From Lysobacteraceae bacterium (GTDB taxonomy: Bacteria; Pseudomonadota; Gammaproteobacteria; Xanthomonadales; Rhodanobacteraceae): 60,077 nucleotides of DNA. A program made the translations under genes and the position numbers. Of this stretch, positions 36,001-44,917 are shown piece by piece. The stretch lies in contig JAJFUF010000013.1 of NCBI GenBank assembly GCA_021372495.1, positions 1-60,077 on the forward strand, written 5' to 3'. The notes beneath the pieces are model-generated. The model had not been told where the DNA came from. It saw only the letters and a program-made list of their open reading frames with translations, and did no database searches. The stretch's first letter is position 1, and each line of letters starts with the position of its first letter.

Positions 36001-37323
36001 ATGACCGATGCCCTGGCCGCGCTTTATCCCGCCCACCTCGCCACCCTGCGCACGCGCACCGAGACGGCGCTGGCGCGCTCCGGCCACGATCACCTGCTGG
36101 TGCCGGCGGGCGTCGCGCACTACCAGTTCCTCGACGACCGGCCGTATCCGTTCGCGGTCAACCCGCACTTCAAGGCCTGGCTGCCGGTGACGAACGCGCC
36201 CGGCTCCTGGCTGGTCTACACGCCGGGCCGCAAGCCCAAGCTGGTGTTCCTGCAGCCGCACGACTACTGGCACGTGGTGCCGCAGGCGCCGGCGGGTTAC
36301 TGGGTCGAGCACTTCGACGTCGCGATCATCCGCCGCCCCGAGGAGGCGCGCGCGCACTTCCCCGCGGACGCCGCGCGCTGCGCGATCCTCGGCGAGGCGA
36401 ACGCCGCCGTGGACGGCTACGCGCCGAACAACCCGCAGGCGGTGCTCGACCACCTGCACTACCACCGCGCCTACAAGACGCCGTACGAACTGGAGATGAT
36501 GCGCCGGGCCAGCGCGGTCGGCGCGCGCGCGCATCGCGCCGCCGAGCGGGCGTTCCGCGCCGGCGAATCCGAGTACGGCATCCACATGGCCTACCTGCAC
36601 GCCGCGGCGCAGACCGACAACGAACTGCCCTACGCCAACATCATCGGCCTGAACGCGCACGGCGCCGTGCTGCACTACACCGACTTCGAGCGCACGCTGC
36701 CGGCGCAGGCGCTGAGCTTCCTGATCGACGCGGGCGGCAGCTTCTGCGGCTACGCCAGCGACATCACCCGCACCCATGCGGCAGCGCAGGCGGGCGAGTT
36801 CCAGGCGCTGATCGACGCGGTCGACGCGGCCCAGCGCGGCTTCTGCGCGCGCGTGCGCGCCGGCCAGGACTACGCCGCGCTGCACCTGCACGCGCACCAC
36901 GTGCTGGCCGGCGTCCTGCGCGAGCACGGCTTCATCCGCGCGAGCGCGGAGAGCGCGGTCGCGTCCGGCGTGTCGGCGGCGTTCTTCCCGCACGGTCTCG
37001 GCCACGGCATCGGCCTGCAGGTGCACGAGGTCGCCGGTTTCCAGAAGAGCGAGACGGGCGGCGCCATCCCGAAGCCGGAGGGCCATCCCTACCTGCGCCT
37101 GACGCGCACGCTCGCGCCCGGCATGGTGGTGACGATCGAGCCCGGCATCTACTTCATCCCGATGCTGCTCGACGAGCTGAAAGCGAAGCCGGCCGGCCGC
37201 GACGTCGAATGGGCGAAGGTCGACGCGTTCCGCAAGTACGGCGGCATCCGCATCGAGGACGACGTCGTCTGCACCGACGGCGAACCCGAGAACCTCACCC
37301 GCGACGCCTTCGCCGCCGCGTAG
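36001..37323 (+). CDS. pepQ: Xaa-Pro dipeptidase (PepQ, M24B)
   Basis: A 440-residue cytoplasmic metallopeptidase cleaving Xaa-Pro dipeptides. The pita-bread metal ligands are in place: LIDAGGSF and YASDITRTH (two Asp), GLGHGIGLQVHE (His), TIEPGIYFIP (Glu) and GIRIEDDVV (Glu). The N-terminal creatinase-like domain contains HYQFLDDRPYPFAVNPHFKAW, a marker of PepQ rather than PepP; a clear PepP is encoded at 48422. It begins 115 bases after the dehydratase gene. Confidence 0.95.
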   Translation: MTDALAALYPAHLATLRTRTETALARSGHDHLLVPAGVAHYQFLDDRPYPFAVNPHFKAWLPVTNAPGSWLVYTPGRKPKLVFLQPHDYWHVVPQAPAGYWVEHFDVAIIRRPEEARAHFPADAARCAILGEANAAVDGYAPNNPQAVLDHLHYHRAYKTPYELEMMRRASAVGARAHRAAERAFRAGESEYGIHMAYLHAAAQTDNELPYANIIGLNAHGAVLHYTDFERTLPAQALSFLIDAGGSFCGYASDITRTHAAAQAGEFQALIDAVDAAQRGFCARVRAGQDYAALHLHAHHVLAGVLREHGFIRASAESAVASGVSAAFFPHGLGHGIGLQVHEVAGFQKSETGGAIPKPEGHPYLRLTRTLAPGMVVTIEPGIYFIPMLLDELKAKPAGRDVEWAKVDAFRKYGGIRIEDDVVCTDGEPENLTRDAFAAA

Positions 37324-37688
37324 CCGGCGCGGATCGGCACGCCGCCCCGTCCACCGGCCACCGGCGTCGGCGCGGGGCGGGGCGGCCGCATCTTGCGCGT
37401 TGCGCCGTCCTGCGCGAAACGTCGCGGCCGCGCCCCGTCGGGGAGAGAGGGGAAAGCGCCACGCCATGAGGCGGCGCGTGGAAGCCGCAAGCCATAGCCG
37501 CGCGACCTGCCCCCTGAAACGGTGCGCTTCGCGCGGCCCATCGGCCGCAACACGGGTTTGACCCCCGTCAAACTCCGCCGTCATCGAACCGCGATCATCG
37601 TCGACGACACGGCACGCTGCGACGGACTGCCGCGCCGCCTCTCGGCTGCGGCAGGCGTACGCCGCGCGCGCGGCAAGAGGGCATCGCG
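37324..37688. other. 365-base intergenic region before the cyd genes
   Basis: No gene is visible. It holds a half copy of the CCCGTCGGGGAGAGAGGGG-type dispersed repeat (37434-37452), a GC-rich direct/inverted stretch just after pepQ, and the candidate FNR promoter at 37558-37598. Confidence 0.6.
37558..37598 (+). promoter_or_regulatory. FNR/Anr-type box and promoter of the cyd operon
   Basis: TTGAC-CCCC-GTCAA (37558-37571) is a perfect dyad, extended to 6 bases per arm by flanking T/A, and matches the FNR consensus TTGAT-N4-ATCAA in 8 of 10 positions. GATCAT (37593-37598), a moderate -10, follows after 21 bases, again placing the box near -41. Activation of cytochrome bd by FNR/Anr-type regulators at low oxygen is well established in other proteobacteria. 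Confidence 0.65.
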
Positions 37689-37901
37689 ATGACGCCTGCG
37701 ACACGACTCCCGGCAGCGCCCCGCGGCGCGCCCGCCCCGCGCCGCGAGCTGCGTCGCCTGGGCTTCGAGCTGGTCGGCGCGGTGATCGTCAAGCTCGCCC
37801 TGCTGCTGGCCGTCTACTACGCCTTCTTCGCGCCGTATCCGCGGCCGGACACGTGCCCCGCCGCGATCGAACGCACGCTCGCACCTACGCAAGGGAGCTG
37901 A
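37689..37901 (+). CDS. cydP: Cytochrome oxidase putative small subunit CydP
   Basis: A 70-residue protein with a basic N-terminus and one transmembrane helix (about 28-48: LVGAVIVKLALLLAVYYAFF), ending in a short tail with FAPYPRP. It fits the CydP family of small proteins encoded directly before cydA in proteobacterial bd-oxidase operons. The role is not firmly established; it may aid assembly or stability of the oxidase. It is 2 bases ahead of cydA, clearly the same operon. Confidence 0.82.
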   Translation: MTPATRLPAAPRGAPAPRRELRRLGFELVGAVIVKLALLLAVYYAFFAPYPRPDTCPAAIERTLAPTQGS

Positions 37902-37903
37902 CC

Positions 37904-39484
37904 ATGCCCGACACCAGCGTCGTCGACCTGTCGCGCCTGCAGTTCGCGCTGACCGCGCTGTACCACTTCCTGTTCGTGCCGCTGACGCTCGGCCTGTCGT
38001 GGATGCTCGCCATCATGGAGAGCGTCTACGTGATGACCGGGCGCGAGATCTGGAAACGCATGGTGCAGTTCTGGGGCGTGCTGTTCGGCATCAACTTCGC
38101 CATGGGCGTCGCCACCGGCGTGACCATGGAATTCCAGTTCGGCACCAACTGGGCCTACTACGCGCACTACGTCGGCGACATCTTCGGCGCGCCGCTGGCG
38201 ATCGAAGGGCTGATGGCGTTCTTCCTCGAGGCCACCTTCGTCGGCCTGTTCTTCTTCGGCTGGGAGCGGCTGAGCCGGCTGCAGCACCTGGTCTGCACCT
38301 TCCTCTTGGCGCTCGGCACCAACCTGTCGGCGGTGTGGATCCTGATCGCCAACGCCTGGATGCAGAACCCGGTCGGCGCCGCGTTCAACCCCGACACCAT
38401 GCGCATGGAGATCACCTCGTTCAAGGAAGTGATCCTCAACCCGGTCGCGCAGGCGAAGTTCGTGCACACCGTCAGCGCCGGCTACGTGGTCGGCGCGATG
38501 TTCGTGCTGTCGATCAGCGCCTGGTACCTGCTGCGCGGGCGCAACCTCGAGTTCGCCAAGCGCTCGATGACGGTGGCGGCGAGCTTCGGCCTGGCCGCGG
38601 CGCTGTCGGTGGTGGTGCTGGGCGACGAGTCCGGCTACACCGTGTCCGAGAACCAGAAGATGAAGCTGGCCGCGATCGAGGCGATGTGGCAGACCGAGCC
38701 GCCGCCGGCCGCGTTCACCGTGTTCGGCCTGCCCGACGTCGCCACGCGCACCACGCACGCGGCGGTGCGCGTACCGTGGGCGCTCGGCCTGATCGCCACG
38801 CGCTCCACCGACACGACGCTGCCGGGCATCAACGACCTGGAGCAGCACGCCGAGGAACGCATCGCCGACGGCCTGATGGCGTATGACGCGATGCTGAAGC
38901 TGCGCGCCGATCGCGGCGACGCCGACGCGCGCCTCGCCCTCAAGGATCACGCCGACGACCTCGGCTACGCGCTGCTGCTGAAGCGCTTCATGGACGATCC
39001 GCGCCAGGCCACGCCGGCGGACATCCGGCGCGCAGCCGCGAGCACCATCCCCGACGTGCCGGTGCTGTTCTGGTCGTTCCGCGCGATGGTCGGCCTCGGC
39101 TTCTTCTTCATCGCGCTGTTCGCGTACTCGTTCTGGCTGGCCAGCCGGCGCCGCCTCGACGCGCACCGCTGGTATCTGCGCGTGGCGCTGTGGAGCCTGC
39201 CGCTGCCGTGGCTGGCCGCGGAGCTCGGCTGGATCGTCGCCGAGTACGGGCGCCAGCCGTGGGCGATCGAGGGCGTGCTGCCGACCGCGCTGGGCGTGTC
39301 CTCGGTGACCGCCGCACAGGTGCTGTTCTCGCTGGGCGGCTTCGTGCTGTTCTACACCGCGCTCGCCGTGGTCGACGCGATGCTGATGCTGAAGTACGCG
39401 CGCAAGGGTCCGGACGGCCTCGGCATGTGGCCGCCGCCGGCCACCGCGCCGGCGATGCCGCTGCAAGCCGCCGCGAACGCCTGA
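37904..39484 (+). CDS. cydA: Cytochrome bd ubiquinol oxidase subunit I
   Basis: A 526-residue membrane protein of the E. coli-like type with the long Q-loop (about 250-385, containing ENQKMKLAAIEAMWQTEPPP and GLIATRST). Heme b595 ligand His21 (ALYHFLFVP), heme b558 ligand His188 (FVHTVSAGY) and the Met in RAMVGLGF are present, as is the conserved GRQPW. The enzyme reduces oxygen with high affinity, oxidising quinol and resisting cyanide and nitrosative stress. The long Q-loop argues against the short-loop CioA type. Confidence 0.97.
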   Translation: MPDTSVVDLSRLQFALTALYHFLFVPLTLGLSWMLAIMESVYVMTGREIWKRMVQFWGVLFGINFAMGVATGVTMEFQFGTNWAYYAHYVGDIFGAPLAIEGLMAFFLEATFVGLFFFGWERLSRLQHLVCTFLLALGTNLSAVWILIANAWMQNPVGAAFNPDTMRMEITSFKEVILNPVAQAKFVHTVSAGYVVGAMFVLSISAWYLLRGRNLEFAKRSMTVAASFGLAAALSVVVLGDESGYTVSENQKMKLAAIEAMWQTEPPPAAFTVFGLPDVATRTTHAAVRVPWALGLIATRSTDTTLPGINDLEQHAEERIADGLMAYDAMLKLRADRGDADARLALKDHADDLGYALLLKRFMDDPRQATPADIRRAAASTIPDVPVLFWSFRAMVGLGFFFIALFAYSFWLASRRRLDAHRWYLRVALWSLPLPWLAAELGWIVAEYGRQPWAIEGVLPTALGVSSVTAAQVLFSLGGFVLFYTALAVVDAMLMLKYARKGPDGLGMWPPPATAPAMPLQAAANA

Positions 39485-39502
39485 CCGACAAGGAGCCGCG
39501 CC

Positions 39503-40633
39503 ATGTTCGACTACGAATTCCTGCGCGTGACCTGGTGGCTGATCCTCGGCGTGCTGCTGATCGGCTTCGCGATCTTCGACGGCTTCGACTTCGGCGTGGC
39601 CGCGCTGCTGAAGGTGATCGGCCGCAACGACGAGGAGCGGCGCGCGCTGCTGGAGACCATCGAGCCGGTGTGGGAAGGCAACCAGGTATGGTTCGTGCTC
39701 GGCGGCGGCGCCGCGTTCGCGGCGTGGCCGCTGCTGTACGCGGTGTCGTTCTCCGGCCTGTACATGGCGATGTTCGTGGTGCTGCTGGCCTTCATCGTGC
39801 GGCCGGTCGGCTTCAATTTCCGCAACAAGATGCCGGGCGCGCGCTGGCGCGGCTTCTGGGACTGGGCGTTGACCCTGTCCGGCGTGGTGGTGGCGCTGGT
39901 CGCCGGCGTCGCCTTCGGCAACCTGTTCCTCGGCGTGCCGTTCCGCTTCGACGAGGAACTGCGCATGACCTGGCAGGGCGGCCTGCTCGACCTGTTCCAC
40001 CCGTTCGCGGTGCTGGCGGGCCTGGTCAGCCTGGCCATGCTGGCCACGCACGGCGCGACCTACGCCGCGCTGAAGGCCGACGAGGCGCTGGCCGCGCGCG
40101 CCGCGCGCGTCGCGCGCATCGGCGCGCTCGCCTTCCTCGTCGCCTACGCGCTGGCCGGCGCCTGGCTGGCCTACCGCGTGCCGGGCCTCGCGATCGGCGC
40201 GGTCGAAAGCGGCGAAGGCGCCTCCAATCCGCTGTTCAAGACGGTCGCGGGCAGCGCCAACTGGTTCGGCGGCTACGCGCTGCGGCCGCTGTTCTGGCTG
40301 GCGCCTGCGGCCGGCGTCGCCGGCGCGTTGGGCGTGCTGGCGCTGGCCGGGCGGCGCGGACTGGGCGGCTTCCTCGCCTCCAGCGCGATGATCGCCGGCA
40401 CCATCCTCTCGGCCGGCTTCGCGCTGTTCCCGTTCCTGCTGCCGTCCAGCCTCGATCCGCGCTCCAGCCTGACCGTGTGGGACGCTTCCTCCAGCCGCGC
40501 CACGCTGGGCATCATGCTGGTCTGCGTGCTGGTGTTCCTGCCGATCGTGCTGGCCTACACGGCCTGGGTCTATCGCGTGCTGCGCGGGCGGGTGACGCTC
40601 GAGCAGGTGCGCAAGAGCCACGGCATGTATTGA
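39503..40633 (+). CDS. cydB: Cytochrome bd ubiquinol oxidase subunit II
   Basis: A 376-residue protein with eight to nine predicted membrane helices, close in length to E. coli CydB. Signatures: [23 protein letters not shown] at the N-terminus (key part [11 protein letters not shown]), the [18 protein letters not shown] loop, and [23 protein letters not shown]. It forms the heterodimer with CydA. It starts 18 bases after cydA with a GGAG ribosome site. Confidence 0.97.
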   Translation: MFDYEFLRVTWWLILGVLLIGFAIFDGFDFGVAALLKVIGRNDEERRALLETIEPVWEGNQVWFVLGGGAAFAAWPLLYAVSFSGLYMAMFVVLLAFIVRPVGFNFRNKMPGARWRGFWDWALTLSGVVVALVAGVAFGNLFLGVPFRFDEELRMTWQGGLLDLFHPFAVLAGLVSLAMLATHGATYAALKADEALAARAARVARIGALAFLVAYALAGAWLAYRVPGLAIGAVESGEGASNPLFKTVAGSANWFGGYALRPLFWLAPAAGVAGALGVLALAGRRGLGGFLASSAMIAGTILSAGFALFPFLLPSSLDPRSSLTVWDASSSRATLGIMLVCVLVFLPIVLAYTAWVYRVLRGRVTLEQVRKSHGMY

Positions 40634-40685
40634 GTCGCCACCGTCAAAGTCCCTACCATTCGCCGCTGCAGGAGACTCGCGAGCC

Positions 40686-40805
40686 ATGTGGTACTTCAGC
40701 TGGGTCCTCGGTCTCGGCCTGGCCTGTGCGTTCGGCATCCTCAACGCCATCTGGTACGAGGTGCAAGCCGACGAACAGGCCCGCCGCGACCGCCGAGGGC
40801 GCTGA
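40686..40805 (+). CDS. cydX: Cytochrome bd oxidase small subunit CydX
   Basis: A 39-residue protein below usual gene-finding limits: it begins MWYFSWVLGLGLA, has one membrane helix, then LNAIWYEVQADEQARRDRRGR. The MWYFxWxLG start and the WYE motif are the CydX signature. It is needed for a stable, active CydAB complex. A good GGAG lies 10 bases upstream (40671-40674). Confidence 0.93.
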   Translation: MWYFSWVLGLGLACAFGILNAIWYEVQADEQARRDRRGR

Positions 40806-40856
40806 AATTCCCGCGCAACGTCACGGTCTTCGCTTTTTCGCGTGTGGAGACCGTCG

Positions 40857-41744
40857 ATGCGCATCCTGATTTTCGTCGCCGCCATGGCCTGCATGCAGGC
40901 CGTGGCTGCCGCCGTACCTGCATCGCAGCCCGACGACGAGGCGACCCTGACTGCCTCCGCGCCCTCGCGCGCGCATCCGGCCGACGCGCGGCCGGCGAAG
41001 AATCGCCCCGACCCCGCCGCCGCGCGGCTGATCGAGGCGCCGCCGTTCGGCCTGGTCACCGTCTACGCGCCGCAGGGCGCGGCGCGCGGCCTGCTGCTGT
41101 TCGCCTCCGGCGACGGCGGTTGGAACCTCGGCGTGCGCGACATGGCGCACACCGCCGCCGGGCAGGGGCTGTGGGTGGCCGGCTTCGACATGCCGAAGTT
41201 CCTGAAGACCGTGGACGCCAACGCCGGCGGCTGCACCGACAGCGGCGCGCTATTGGCGCAACTCGCCGCGCGCATCGAGCGCGACCTCGGCCTGCCGCGC
41301 GCGCTGCCGGTGCTGCTGGCCGGCTATTCCTCCGGCGCCACCCTGGTCTACGCCGCGCTGGCGCAGGCGCCGCAGGGCACGTTCGCCGGCGGCCTCAGCC
41401 TGGGCTTCTGCCCGGACCTGATGTTCCACCGCACGTTCTGCCCCGGCGCGGGCCGCCTGACCAGCTTCATGCAGACCAGCCCGTTCCGCTCGCCGGTGTT
41501 CAACCGCGCCGAACGCCTCGGCGCGCCGTGGCGGGTGCTGCAGGGCGACATCGACCAGGTCTGCGCGCCGCACTACGCGCCCGACTACGCACAGGGCGCC
41601 GACGGTGCGCGCGTGTGGCCGCTGCCGCACGTCGGCCACGGCTTCGGCGTGCCGCACAACTGGATGCCGCAGTACCGCGAGGCGCTCGAAAGCCTGCTGC
41701 CAGCGCCGCATGCGACCATGGGCGCACCTTCACCCGAGCGCTGA
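40857..41744 (+). CDS. Single-domain VirJ/AcvB-like periplasmic hydrolase
   Basis: A 295-residue exported alpha/beta-hydrolase. It has a signal peptide (about 1-20) and the VirJ family core: LLFASGDGGWNLGVRDMA, the nucleophile elbow GYSSGA (Ser158), APQGTFAGGLSLGFCPD and PHVGHGFGVPHNW with the catalytic His. In sequence order it matches the N-terminal half of the two-domain AcvB encoded at 47085 (shared GTFAG...FCP blocks), but keeps the serine that the AcvB N-domain has lost. In Agrobacterium AcvB hydrolyses aminoacylated phosphatidylglycerol made by LpiA (MprF); the mprF gene starts 13 bases downstream here. Function assignment is by that analogy. Confidence 0.82.
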   Translation: MRILIFVAAMACMQAVAAAVPASQPDDEATLTASAPSRAHPADARPAKNRPDPAAARLIEAPPFGLVTVYAPQGAARGLLLFASGDGGWNLGVRDMAHTAAGQGLWVAGFDMPKFLKTVDANAGGCTDSGALLAQLAARIERDLGLPRALPVLLAGYSSGATLVYAALAQAPQGTFAGGLSLGFCPDLMFHRTFCPGAGRLTSFMQTSPFRSPVFNRAERLGAPWRVLQGDIDQVCAPHYAPDYAQGADGARVWPLPHVGHGFGVPHNWMPQYREALESLLPAPHATMGAPSPER

Positions 41745-41757
41745 ACCGGAACGCCGC

Positions 41758-44388
41758 ATGGACGTCACGCCGACCGACACGCCCGTCGACGCGCCGCAGC
41801 CCGCCTCGCGACTGGCGCGCCTGCGCTGGGCGATCCCGCTCGGCTTCCTGCTGCTGACCGGCGGGCTGCTGTGGCGCGAGCTGGCCGGTTTCGACCTGCG
41901 CGACATGGAGCACACCCTGGTGCACGTGCCGACCGTGCACGCCGCCGGCATGGCCGCGCTGGCGCTGCTGGCGGTCGCGTTCACCGGCCTGATCGACCTG
42001 CGCATCGCGCGCTGGCTGGGAATCGGCGTGCCGCTGCGCGAGATGCTGCGGCTGTCGTTCGTCGCCAACGCGCTGGCCAACACGCTGAACCTGTCCGGCG
42101 CGGTCGGCTCCGGCGTGCGCCTGCTCGGCTTCTCCGCGCAGCAGGTGCCGCTGAAGCGCACCGCCGCGCTGATCGGCCTGCAGGTGCTGTCGCTGCCGCT
42201 GGGCCTGTCGGCGATGGTGATCGCCGCGCTCGCCGCCGGCATCACGCCGGTGACGCCGAACGCCGCGACCCAGGCGCTGGCGCTGGCGGTGCTGGCCGCG
42301 GCGGCGCTGTACCTGCCGCTGTACTTCCTGCTGACCGGTCGCCGCGCACTGATGCGCTGGCTGCCCGACGACGCCGGCCTGCCGCCGCTGCGCCTGCGCT
42401 TCGAACTGGCGCTGCTGTCGCTGACCGACTGGCTGCTGGCCGGCGCCGTGCTGTGGCTGTGCCTGCGCCTCGCCGGCGTGCCGGTCGAGCTGACGGTGCT
42501 GCTGGGCGCCTACACCGGCGCCGCGGTACTCGGCCTGGTCAGCATGATCCCCGGCGGCTTCGGCGTGTTCGACGGCCTGCTGCTGCTGGCGCTCAGCGGC
42601 GCCGGCCTGCCCGCCGCGGGCATCACCGCCGGCCTGATCCTGTTCCGCGTCGCCTACTACCTGCTGCCGCTGCTGGCCGCGCTGTACCTGGGCGCCGCCA
42701 TGCTGGCGCAGCGCGTGCCGGTACTGACGCGGCTGCGCGCGCGCCTCGCCGGCCATCCGCTGTTCGGCGTGCTCGGCCTGCCGGCCAGCATGCTCGCCGA
42801 CCTCGGCGTGCGCCTGCTGGCGCTGCTGACCTTCGGCGCCGGCGTGCTGGAGCTCGGCTCGGCGGCGATGCCCTCGCTGCAGGAGCGATTCATCCACGCG
42901 CGTCACCTGCTGCCGCTGCAGGCGATCGAAGGCTCGCACTGGCTGTCGGTGCTGACCGGCGTGCTGCTGCTGGGCCTGGCGCGCGGCATCGACGGCCGCC
43001 TGCGCATGGCCTATCGCGTCGCCCAATGGGTGCTGTGGATCAGCGCCGTGCTGGCGGTGACGAAGGGCCTGCACTGGGGCGAAGCGGCGTTCCTGCTGGC
43101 GGTGTCCGGCCTGCTGCGCACGCGCCGCGCCGACTTCTCGCGCCGTGCGATGAACCTGTCCTCGGCGCGCACGCTGGGCTGGCTGACCGGCCTGATCGTG
43201 GTGGTGACGGTGTTCTTCGCGATCGGCGTGGCGGCGGTGCTGGGCGACGACAGCTTCGACCTGTGGGAGGTCGGCCTCGGCGCGCACAGCTCGCGGCTGG
43301 GCCGCGGCCTGGCGGCGGCGCTGATCGGCCTGGTGCTGTACCTGATCTGGCAGGCATTCGCGGTGAAGCGGCCGCAACTGCCCAAACCCGACCGCGCCGA
43401 GCTGGAGCAGGCGCGCGCGCTGTACCAGCAGCACGGCGGCGGCGAATTCGCCCACCTCACCTTCATGGGCGACAAGCATCTGCTGTGGGCCGCCGACCAC
43501 GCGGCGGTGATCGCCTACGGCGCGATCCGCGATCGCCTCGTCGCGCTGGGTTCGCCGTGCGGCGCGCCGGAGGCGATCGAGCGCGCCATCCTCGACTTCC
43601 GCCGCTTCGCCGACAGCCAGGACCGCGTGCCGGTGTTCTACGAGGTGCTGGAACCCGAACTATCCGTCTACCACGACCTCGGCTTCGACCTGTTCAAGCT
43701 CGGCGAGCTGGCGCTGGTGCGCCTCGATGAGTTCTCCCTCGCCGGCAAGCGCTGGGAAGACCTGCGCCAGGCGGTCAACCGCGCCGCGCGCGAACAGCTG
43801 ACATTCGAGATCGCGCAACCGCCGTTCGATACCGCGGTGCTGGCCGACGTCGAGCGCATCTCCGACGCCTGGCTGGCCGACAAGGGCTCCGGCGAGAAGG
43901 GTTTTTCGCTGGGCCGCTACGATCCCGACTACCTCGCCTGGAGCCCGCTGGCGCTGGTGCGCCGCGCCGGCGAGCCGATCGCCTTCGCCAACGTGCTGCC
44001 GCCATACGGCCCCAACGGCACCGCCAGCGTCGACCTGATGCGCCACCTGCCCGACGCGCCGCGCGGCACCATGGACTACCTGTTCGCGCAGGTGATGCAG
44101 TGGGCGAAGGAGCAGGGCTACGCGACGTTCAGCCTGGGCATGGCGCCGCTGTCCAACGTCGGCGCCAATCCCTACGCGCGCACCAACGAGCGCCTCGCCG
44201 CGCTGGCCTTCCAGCACGGCAACAAGCTGTACAACTACCAGGGCGTGCGCCGCTACAAGGACAAGTTCAGGCCGGAATGGGTCGGCGCCTACCTCGCCTA
44301 CCCGCGCGGCTTGTGGGTGCCCGGCCTGCTGCTCGACATCGCCGCGCTGGTGTCGGGCGGCTATCGGCGGTTCGTGTTCGGCGGGTAG
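41758..44388 (+). CDS. mprF: Phosphatidylglycerol aminoacyltransferase/flippase MprF
   Basis: An 876-residue membrane protein with about 14 predicted helices in the N-terminal flippase and linking regions (to about residue 545) and a cytosolic C-terminal DUF2156/GNAT-like aminoacyl transferase domain (about 550-860: HLLWAADHAAVIAYGAIRDR, KGFSLGRYDPDYLAWSP, FSLGMAPLSNVG, YNYQGVRRYKDKFRPEW). It transfers an amino acid, usually lysine or alanine, from tRNA to phosphatidylglycerol, lowering surface charge and adding resistance to cationic peptides. Length equals the LpiA type of alphaproteobacteria. Coupled to the VirJ-like gene upstream. Confidence 0.94.
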   Translation: MDVTPTDTPVDAPQPASRLARLRWAIPLGFLLLTGGLLWRELAGFDLRDMEHTLVHVPTVHAAGMAALALLAVAFTGLIDLRIARWLGIGVPLREMLRLSFVANALANTLNLSGAVGSGVRLLGFSAQQVPLKRTAALIGLQVLSLPLGLSAMVIAALAAGITPVTPNAATQALALAVLAAAALYLPLYFLLTGRRALMRWLPDDAGLPPLRLRFELALLSLTDWLLAGAVLWLCLRLAGVPVELTVLLGAYTGAAVLGLVSMIPGGFGVFDGLLLLALSGAGLPAAGITAGLILFRVAYYLLPLLAALYLGAAMLAQRVPVLTRLRARLAGHPLFGVLGLPASMLADLGVRLLALLTFGAGVLELGSAAMPSLQERFIHARHLLPLQAIEGSHWLSVLTGVLLLGLARGIDGRLRMAYRVAQWVLWISAVLAVTKGLHWGEAAFLLAVSGLLRTRRADFSRRAMNLSSARTLGWLTGLIVVVTVFFAIGVAAVLGDDSFDLWEVGLGAHSSRLGRGLAAALIGLVLYLIWQAFAVKRPQLPKPDRAELEQARALYQQHGGGEFAHLTFMGDKHLLWAADHAAVIAYGAIRDRLVALGSPCGAPEAIERAILDFRRFADSQDRVPVFYEVLEPELSVYHDLGFDLFKLGELALVRLDEFSLAGKRWEDLRQAVNRAAREQLTFEIAQPPFDTAVLADVERISDAWLADKGSGEKGFSLGRYDPDYLAWSPLALVRRAGEPIAFANVLPPYGPNGTASVDLMRHLPDAPRGTMDYLFAQVMQWAKEQGYATFSLGMAPLSNVGANPYARTNERLAALAFQHGNKLYNYQGVRRYKDKFRPEWVGAYLAYPRGLWVPGLLLDIAALVSGGYRRFVFGG

Positions 44389-44917
44389 GTGCCGGGCAAT
44401 TACTCAACTTGTACACCGCGCGTATACGCGTAGGTGGCCTGACTTAATTGGCTACGTCCCCATATTCCCATACAGGCAGGGATCCAGCGGCATCAGCATT
44501 CAAGGCTGACGCAGGTCGTTGCCGGTTAATTGCCTCCGTCCCCAATTCTCCATGCGCAAGGCACGACGGCTCGTGCGACCGTACACGCTTCCCTGATGCG
44601 CGCTCATAGGGATCCCTCCGTCTCCGCCGTCAGCGTGCGGCTGCGAAGCCAGCACGCCGAACAGCCTATGGCCGGCGCGTCTTGCCGACGCTGCACGAAG
44701 CGCAGCGCGCCGAGAACCTGTTATCTGCTGTTTCCGCGCGGGGGAGACACCCGGGACCAATCCCGCGACACCCACCGCTTGAGAATCGGTGTCGGAAAGT
44801 CGGGGATATTCAGTCGGCCTTTCGGTTCGTCATGCGAATAATCTATCACAACATGACGTTACCTTCTAAAAGATTTGTAATTGGCTACGCCCCCATGTTC
44901 CGCCCTATTTCAATTGA
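44389..44917. other. 529-base scar region between mprF and the RHS cassette
   Basis: No convincing gene is present. It contains an RHS remnant (44416-44441), three copies of a TTAATTGGCTACGTCCCC-like motif (44444-44468, 44526-44551, 44877-44901) and an open minus-strand frame (44500-44775, 91 codons) without recognisable family. Base composition drops from the GC-rich norm towards the right side. Confidence 0.55.
44416..44441 (+). repeat. 26-bp direct repeat, left copy (RHS remnant)
   Basis: These 26 bases are identical to 46966-46991 in the RHS gene and in the same orientation. On the minus strand they encode QATYAYTRG, a fragment of the RHS repeat, followed here by VQVE and a stop. They mark the outer edge of the RHS and immunity cassette. 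Confidence 0.8.

Noticed and set aside
44500..44775. 91-codon minus-strand frame in the scar region
   Set aside because: No family, weak start, and one of the repeated CCGTCCCC motifs lies inside it; more likely repeat DNA than a gene, though not excluded.
44690..44810. Possible tRNA-like fold around CACCGCTTGAGAATCGGTG
   Set aside because: A 7-base loop with short stem is present, but there is no matching T loop (GTTCGAA) or acceptor stem.
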